From: Pteria penguin
Lineage: Eukaryota > Mollusca > Bivalvia > Pterioida > Pteriidae
Assembly (NCBI GenBank): GCA_035048485.1
Contig: CM068581.1
Span: 64,383,381-64,447,380, forward strand
DNA length: 64,000 nucleotides
Direction of reading: 5' to 3'
Shown here: one piece after another, positions 57,699 through 64,000 of the stretch
How the letters are laid out: every line of letters starts with the position of its first letter
How positions within the stretch are numbered: position 1 is the stretch's first letter
Translations under genes and position numbers: made by a program
The notes under the pieces: generated by a model
Told to the model about the DNA's origin: nothing
Database searches by the model: none
The model's input: only the letters and a program-made list of their open reading frames with translations

Positions 57699-58685
57699 CT
57701 ATTCGTTTTCCGGCAAACTAAGCGTTTTGCACGCTTTCGCGAGATGTCCCTTCTGTTCGCACAATTGGCAGCATGCCTTCGGGTCTTTTGTTCCGGTGCC
57801 ATTCCAATTGCATTGCCTCTTACGGTGTCCTTCACCGTCGCAACTATAACACGTTAGGACCCTTCTCCGCGGTCGCGATGCACGGTCGGTTACCTGAGGC
57901 GAAGTCAGCTTGGCCTCTAGTCTATCTAGTCTTTCAAATATTTTCCCCATGGCATCGTCCTCCGTTCTTATGGCTGACACTGTTGGAGTCTGGCCACTTG
58001 ATCGATATCCGTACGCCTCTCCCAATTTTGCCTTTTGTAAGGCCTCCTGAAAAGTTTGTGGATTGCCGGCACGAACGAAAAATGCGAGTTGATGCGGCAA
58101 TCCATTAATAAATTTGGAAATCAAGTCTCTCTCTGGTTTTTGTAATCGTGTCCCCTTTTCCGAAATATCGCTATGAAATCCCTCCAAAGGCTGATTCTCT
58201 TGGAGAGACATTGTATCAAACAGGGCAGATTCTGCGATGGTCCTGGAGTCGAAAGTGTCAAATTTTGCATATTTATTTTCGAAAGCAAATCGTAACAGAG
58301 TCCAGGCTTCTTTAATGCCGCTTTGAAGTGTGTTGTACCACAACAACGCTGGACCTTTAAGATGAAGATGAAAGGCAGCTGCAATTCTACGGTCCTCATT
58401 TAAATTTTGTAAAATGCAGAAAGAGTCAAATTCATCCAAAAACTTTTGTCCATTTTCTCCAGAATAGCCACTAAAGATATCTAAATTCACTTTAGTTGTT
58501 AAAGGAATCCCTGCATTAGATCGTAAATTGTTGTTTCTTATAACTCGTGGTGTTGCATGTATCGGTACTGAACCTGATGCGGGATTGTCAAAATCATTAA
58601 ATCCGAACCAATCATCCATCTTTAATTTACAAAACGTTTCCTTTTTAAGTTTAGATTCTCCACCATGTAGTAAGTTGAAGTTCAC
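57699..58685 (-). CDS. Retrotransposon Gag (nucleocapsid with two CCHC knuckles)
   Basis: 328-codon frame from the first Met, but that Met (58685) lies inside the 5' LTR. The second Met, at 58619 (MDDWFGFNDF), is the likelier start and gives about 306 residues. The capsid-like middle contains FDSFCILQNL, GPALLWYNTL, and FINGLPHQLAFFVRAG, typical of Ty3/gypsy Gag. Two zinc knuckles of the CX2CX4HX4C type lie at about 279-292 (CYSCDGEGHRKRQC) and 306-319 (CQLCEQKGHLAKAC) for binding element RNA. The frame ends 45 bp before the first Met of the protease frame. No break was seen in this gene. Confidence 0.9.
   Translation of the reverse strand: MNFNLLHGGESKLKKETFCKLKMDDWFGFNDFDNPASGSVPIHATPRVIRNNNLRSNAGIPLTTKVNLDIFSGYSGENGQKFLDEFDSFCILQNLNEDRRIAAAFHLHLKGPALLWYNTLQSGIKEAWTLLRFAFENKYAKFDTFDSRTIAESALFDTMSLQENQPLEGFHSDISEKGTRLQKPERDLISKFINGLPHQLAFFVRAGNPQTFQEALQKAKLGEAYGYRSSGQTPTVSAIRTEDDAMGKIFERLDRLEAKLTSPQVTDRASRPRRRVLTCYSCDGEGHRKRQCNWNGTGTKDPKACCQLCEQKGHLAKACKTLSLPENE
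58649..58665 (-). other. Primer-binding site candidate
   Basis: The minus strand reads TGGTGGAGAATC directly after the 5' LTR. A TGG start complementary to the CCA end of a tRNA is the expected form. I cannot assign the tRNA. Confidence 0.5.
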
Positions 58686-59309
58686 TGTATTGTATACTTT
58701 GTAATAACAAAGTCCAAATTAAAAGTTAATCGTTTATTTTTGTTTCATGTCCAAATGCAATATCAATACAAAGCTTTAAAGTCCGACAATGAAATTATAA
58801 AGTTCCAAAAACGAAAGAAAGAAAAAGAGTTCTCCAAGGAAACAAGTTTTTCAATATTTCTCACAAAAGTAACATCCACAAAAGTCAATGACATCCGTAA
58901 GCTCCGCCCAAATTCAAGTAAACAGCCAATCATGTCACGAGTAACAAAAGTATTCTTGGACATTCTGGTAAATGAAAAACAATTAATTAAACCCAAACAA
59001 GTGCTAACAGTCTTAATTCATGAGTGACAAGCATTTCAACACCAAAGAGCAGCAAGTCTTTACAACTCTGAAATCGGATACATAGGAACATAAATATAGC
59101 GACGGCGGCGAGCTACGGAGAAAGGATAGATGTCAAATTGAAATATGACCAACATGTGATCAACGTTTCCTAATCAAAACCAAATTGCATCAAAAGTAAT
59201 GTTCAAGTAATTCCCATGATATTACCTTCCCTGATAAATAGAAAATAGCTGATGTACTTTAATCAAATTTTGTCATTTATAAAACCCATTATTAAACATA
59301 TACATAACA
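58666..59309 (-). repeat. 5' LTR
   Basis: 644 bp, same length and, by eye, same sequence as 51925-52568. It holds the element's promoter by position; no TATA box was confirmed. Confidence 0.93.
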
Positions 59310-60234
59310 GTCTTTTATAATCCATAAGTAATGGGCAAAGTAAAAGTTATTTTTTAAAATTAAGGTCAAGGTCACCACGTCATTAACTTTGTCGATGTTG
59401 CAGACTAACACTTGAAATACAGATACGGCAATGGACCCCCAACCATATGTAAATTGTTGTACTGCAGACATTCAATATATTCAAACATATTCTGAAAAGA
59501 AACATTTTCTATACATATCACATATGGACATTAGAGCATTGAGCATTGAATAACTTAGTAACCCTAGGTTAAATTTTCTTTATACTGATATAGAATAAAG
59601 CTGTTGTATTGAGAAAAACATTCCACAGTTTTTTGAAAAAAATTGAAAGATAGATAGTGCATAACCTTCAAAAGCATTGAGAGTTTTTATATATTGATCT
59701 AACCCTTTGTTATCAGTTTCCATGAACATTTGAAATACCTTGGCATCAATTAAAAACATGCTAGAATGGGTTGAATATGTCTCATATAGTGCTGTTGTCA
59801 AACAAACAAACAAACAAAACTACCCTTGGATAGATTCATTCCAAATTGTGTCATAATGTGTATATGTATAAAGGTTAACTACTGTGCGATTTTCAGTGAA
59901 ATCGATTGATAGGAAAATTTTGGATACTTTGAATTATTCTATCCGGAAATTTAGCCGAAGGTTTGTTTGTTCAAGTAGACACTAATATCAAGGTCGATTT
60001 GGTCTGTTTTTATTAACGCCATTGGGACAGTTTTCACCATAATGATGGTGACACTTGTTTGTTGTCTGACTTCACCTCTACTAGTCGATTTTTTCTTCAT
60101 TCGTACGAAACTGGATTTAAACAAAATTTTTGCGTCTGCACATACACTATCAAGCAAAAATCTTGAATTTAACATTCAGGTATAAATGGTCATAAACAAT
60201 TAAAACTATGACACATATGTACATGTAATATTAC
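59310..60234. other. No recognisable gene
   Basis: AT-rich DNA. A DR2-like fragment ('aaattaaggtcaaggtcacc') is present at 59358, and a (CAAA)n run of about five units at 59797-59818. Confidence 0.35.
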
Positions 60235-60293
60235 CTTTCGAACTGGAAATCAAAGATCCAACAGAATCCCATTCCCGCGCTACGCACTTAAAT
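60235..60293 (-). CDS. Weak candidate exon, Ig-like ending
   Basis: On the minus strand an acceptor 'ccatattctgtag' is followed by 59 open bases (FKCVAREWDSVGSLISSSK) and a GTAATA donor. F/Y-x-C-x-A followed by a Gly a few residues on is the pattern at the end of immunoglobulin-like domains. It starts in phase 2 and ends in phase 1. No partner exon was found, so this is tentative and would belong to a different gene from the one starting at 40571. Confidence 0.25.
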
Positions 60294-61043
60294 CTACAGA
60301 ATATGGAACAAGACTGTAAATTTACTACATGTACTTCACTGCATGATAAATGTAACGATTTCAGTTTTCCTAATGTTAAATTTCCATATACGTGTAGTAG
60401 TATTCCGTATATTCTCTTAATCACCTGCGCATGGTGTCTATGTATCAAGCAATCCGATATGCAAGAACATTTTCAAACAAAAGCTGTTTTATTTACAGAA
60501 GCAAGTTTCTTTGTGAAAAGCTGTTATCACAAATATACGAATAAAGACATTTGTCATCTACATTTCGCAGATCTTTCGGTCGCTATAAAGTCTTTCGCGT
60601 TTATCTGACATCATTGTCAGAAATTTTGACTTCCTTATTTAGTTTCTGTTATTGTTAAAGCGCTTTTGCTGTGATATTACAATATCACAATTGCTTACTC
60701 ATCATGACTTTTGACCACTTACCGTTACCCCTTTATATGATTACGTATTGTACTAGCTCAGATAATCTTATGGTATCGCGGTCGTTTGTGGGAGTCAGAA
60801 CAGTCAGAACAGGTTGCTTATTCCTCCATGACATTTGATATCAGAAGATTGTCCATACTGCCGTCCCATTTGAAATGGATTCTTGGTATGTGTAGTCCTA
60901 TCAAAATGACAGAGACATAGCAAAATATCGGCCGCATTCGAACACGGGCCGTCATATTCCAACTCAAAATCCGATATCACTGTAAAATCGTCTGGATCTT
61001 TTCGACATATGATTTATATACTTTTTGTGTAAAATAATTTCAG
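60294..61043. other. No recognisable gene
   Basis: The 101-codon plus-strand frame at 60303-60608 lacks recognisable domains and overlaps the weak minus-strand exon candidate. Otherwise nothing was seen. Confidence 0.35.
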
Positions 61044-61092
61044 ATTGTGTCTTTGGAAGTCGCTTCCACAGTAACCTATAGTTCATCTATTG
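61044..61092 (+). CDS. Weak candidate small exon
   Basis: A good acceptor ('ttgtgtaaaataatttcag'), 49 open bases (IVSLEVASTVTYSSSI) and a consensus GTGAGT donor, phase 0 to phase 1. Only the splice signals and open frame support it. Its strand is opposite to the other exons proposed here. Confidence 0.2.
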
Positions 61093-62389
61093 GTGAGTTG
61101 GGTTTATATATTTACCTTTTAAATATGACATTGGCTATGGATTCAGTTGAAGTTCCATTTCATCAAGTTTTTGTCCTCCATGGTTCCTGAGGGTATTTGA
61201 AGTGTTATTTACATTGTTAAGGGCTTCTTGATTTTATCTTATTTTAATTTTGAATGTCAGAAACGGTATACAAATGAGAAAAAAAAATTACTATAATTTT
61301 GCAACAGACAAAATTATATCTTATACAAGAAGAATGAGGAGTGAAAAAGGAGGAAAGGACAGAAGGTAGGATAGAAAAGGGATAATAGAGATCAGAAATA
61401 ATAACAGATATATACACTACAGGTGATATACACACGCATTAATACTCAATCTTTATCTCTATTTAGTTTGATTATACTGCGTAAAGTTAAGTAAAGTTAC
61501 TCATTTTTAAATCTCAAAAACCATCAATTCCTATAAACCCGTAGATACTCTTGATATCAATTAATTACAAAAAAGGATATGTTTAAGTGTTGATAAAAAC
61601 TAATAGTAAATCAACTTTTCAGTCTGAATGGTTTGCTATATTGTCTGTGTATTGTAAATGCTCTAAATTCAAACGCTTTCAATTCAGAACAAAGCATTTT
61701 CTTGGTACCAATGATTTGTATGTAGGAGCAGTATCATACTAAGAAGAAATTTTCACATTTTTAGAAACGTGCAAATTGCTCTCAAGAATATTCATTTTCA
61801 CTAAGCTGCAATTTGATTCTTGTAAACATCAACTACGGACCCTGCAATATTCCTAATGGGCATCCAATCTCACCTTTGGTTTCCATGGTTTTCCGCTATG
61901 GTACGTTACTATTAGTGCCAAACATATTATAGTAGTAGTATTTTACAGTACTGTTTTAAAGACAGTCAGTAGTATTTTATAATCTTTTGGCATTTTGATC
62001 ATACATAGATAGGTAACAAAATGGCATTTTAAGAGGGCCCACCGATGACCTTTCTCAGGGTTTTTTTCTCTTGATACTTTCGATCTCAGAATTCAAGAAA
62101 CCTGACATTTTTTGTTTTGGTTTTCTTTTTTCGGAAAGGCCCTAACGAATGCCCTTTAACTATATATAAGGAAGTGTGGCTGTGCTTATTGACAACTAGT
62201 ATTGATGTTCATAGGATGTAGGCTATGTATCTAAATATTTTGTCTCGATAAACCGTATGGCACCACATTTTCTTTTGATTACTCCCTTATTGTTATATGT
62301 TATTTGCCAGAGATTCTAAGGAATATTTTTTGTTTTAATATGTGTGTTTGGCCCTAAAGCAAAGTAGTTTTTCATTGAACAAACAGTCT
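61093..62389. other. No recognisable gene
   Basis: AT-rich DNA with scattered short repeats. No supported exon or mobile element. Confidence 0.35.
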
Positions 62390-62492
62390 CCATCTCATCA
62401 AACATGTCCATGAAGATAGACGTCACCAGAATTATTATACGTAAACTGCACAAATTTCACAATACATAAATTAATAAATAGATAATAAAAAA

Positions 62493-62523
<31 letters not shown>

Positions 62524-62600
62524 ATAGCAAAATAACTGACGCCATTACATTACGTGACGCTGCTGATTTCCAGACGTGAGGCACAGTACACCTCTTTTTC
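62390..62600 (-). repeat. Dispersed repeat DR1, inverted copy
   Basis: 'aacagtctccatctcatcaa' followed by 'acatgt' is the complement of the DR1 segment at about 2910-2935. 'cgccattacattacgtgac' and 'gctgatttcc' match the complement of 4112-4145. An AAAT microsatellite (62490-62526) lies between the two parts. Confidence 0.6.
62490..62526. repeat. (AAAT)n microsatellite
   Basis: About nine AAAT units within the DR1 copy. Confidence 0.95.
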
Positions 62601-64000
62601 TAGATACACTGTATAAAATACAGAAGGAAATCATATACTATGCCAAGTCTCATAAATAATGTGAACAGTAATGGCATTGATAGGGAGGCCCAAATCCTTT
62701 CCTTAAAAACACATGAGATACACTTTTTAGATAACTATAAATAATTTACTTGTATCACAATATACCAAGGAATAAGTAAGTTACAAAGCATATTTTATAG
62801 TCAACAAACTGAAAATTTCACCGGTTTATCTCGAGCACTTTACAAGATAAGAGGATTTGAAAATGGACAATATTGCATTTTCACACCTTTTTCAAGCAAA
62901 TGAAAATGCACAACCTCGCAGTTTTATGAGTGTATAACTTAATCAGTTATGCATAAAATTTGTGATTTATTTATATTAATCTACTTTATGTACTACAGGT
63001 ATTACGAAAAAAGATAAAAACATTGGTTGTAAGTTTTATCATCTCAAATATAATCTCTTAAACTTGACGAAGAATGCTTTTTTACTTTGATGAAAATGAC
63101 GAAGTCCAGATGTCCAAGGTCATTTTTATAAAAACTTATACAAGGATTCATAATAATGTAAAAACTTATTTAAAATGGTTACTTATAAGGATATTTGAAG
63201 GAAGTTAGATTGTATGACAAAAAAATAAGCTCTGTATAAGCAAAAACATTTTTACCTAAGTCAGGGGCAGATAACTCTTTAAAAAATGTGAAAACATCAC
63301 ATACCTTTTAATTTATCGTAGTATAGTTTAATTTTTTATATTAATCTACTATATGCATTATATTCATTATTTTAAAAACATAAAAACTTTTAATAAAAGT
63401 GTTATAATCTCAAATATAAACTCTTCATAAATACAAATTGTCGTAAAGTTTGGTTGATTTCAATTCCTGTTCTTTATGTCTCCTTCATGATAATCCTTCA
63501 CAATTAACAAGAAACCTGATAATTAGTCCTTGTCTTTCATTAATATGAATACCCAGCTCATTAAGATCGCTAATTAATATCTTGAAAGCTGTTAAAATTT
63601 ACGAAATGAAGGTTGATATTTGCTGGGTCAGACAGCCGGTTGAGGTGATATTACGTAATAATTTAGCCGCACAGGTGACAGGTGATCGCCCTAGACGACG
63701 TTACCCCGATATACCCTCGATATATTGAAAATATTGCAACTTGATTAGGAAGTCAACTATTAAAGATATTATAGAATTCGTCTTGGGACTGGCCATCTGA
63801 TTGCACATGACGAAGAGTCAACGGTGTCGCTGGTGTTTTCATGCGAGCTGTAATGAAAAACTCACGTTTTCGAGTGCCAATTATATGTATATCGGGGGAA
63901 TATTAAAATTAGAATTATTTTCTATAAAGTCTTCAATACACAGTTATCTAAATAAAGAATTATAAATTAAAAACCTTTATTTTTTATTATTTTTTTTTTT
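62601..64000. other. No recognisable gene
   Basis: AT-rich DNA ending in a T run at the window edge. A direct pair near 62940-63070 and 63310-63430 ('atattaatctact.tatg.a' and 'ttataatctcaaatataa'-like pieces) hints at an old duplication. Confidence 0.35.

Larger units (their letters stand above)
51925..59309 (-). mobile_element. Ty3/gypsy-like LTR retrotransposon, full length
   Basis: 7385-bp element on the minus strand bounded by two 644-bp LTRs (TG..CA). Flanking GTCT occurs on both sides (51921-51924 and 59310-59313), a 4-bp target duplication. Order on the minus strand: 5' LTR, TGG-starting primer site, gag, protease, RT/RNase H, integrase, chromodomain-like tail, noncoding 3' region, purine-rich tract, 3' LTR. 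RT before integrase is the Ty3/gypsy order. No envelope-like frame was seen. Matching LTRs indicate recent insertion, but pol is not continuous in this copy: part of the protease-RT linker appears missing near 56757, and frames change near 55245 and 53800. It may depend on other copies for mobility, or the shifts may be assembly errors. Confidence 0.93.

Overview
The window reads as AT-rich intronic and intergenic DNA from an animal, most likely a bivalve or other mollusc. The evidence is large introns with GT..AG signals, tRNA-derived SINEs with a shared body, a Tc1-type transposon, a gypsy-type LTR retrotransposon, a reverse-transcriptase relic, and a repeat block built on 'ccttgacctt' and 'gacagacagac' motifs of a kind I associate with mollusc genomes. 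The species cannot be named from the sequence alone. There are no bacterial genes, operons or CRISPR arrays.

The main cellular content is a split gene on the minus strand that I reconstruct as running from about 40.65 kb down past the left edge. It has a TATA-like box at 40644-40650, a first coding exon that starts a signal peptide (40571-40542), and a phase-compatible exon finishing it (37360-37315). A long series of Thr/Ser-rich exons follows: seven near-identical 120-bp copies between 31949 and 10124 and one diverged 108-bp relative at 6616-6509. Two 291-bp fibronectin-III-like exons (3448-3158 and 2375-2085) come last. All the Thr/Ser and FN3 exons are phase 1-1, so any number can be joined without breaking the frame. 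The predicted product is a secreted or membrane protein with a repetitive O-glycosylation-type stalk and FN3-like domains. Splicing is inferred, not demonstrated.

The Thr/Ser exons sit in the dominant feature of the window, a 24.8-kb tandem array (7780-32628) of eight roughly 3.07-kb units. Each unit is a higher-order repeat holding five related exon-like modules, of which only one keeps both splice sites and an open frame. Units 6 and 7 carry a shared internal deletion junction and an extra partial duplication.

The rest is mostly mobile DNA. From 33 to 41 kb there are SINEs, an inverted-repeat pair and several diverged dispersed repeats. At 45.25-47.4 kb lies a decayed Tc1-like transposase gene split by a 1133-bp non-autonomous TA-inserting element. 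A SINE follows at 47.6-47.8 kb, a frameshifted reverse transcriptase at 48.3-49.3 kb, and a possible LINE tail at 49.4-49.6 kb. At 51925-59309 there is a full-length minus-strand Ty3/gypsy-like element with two 644-bp LTRs that look identical and a 4-bp target duplication. It carries gag, protease, RT/RNase H, integrase and a chromodomain-like tail, but its pol has breaks. The last 4.7 kb holds a few weak exon candidates and dispersed repeats.
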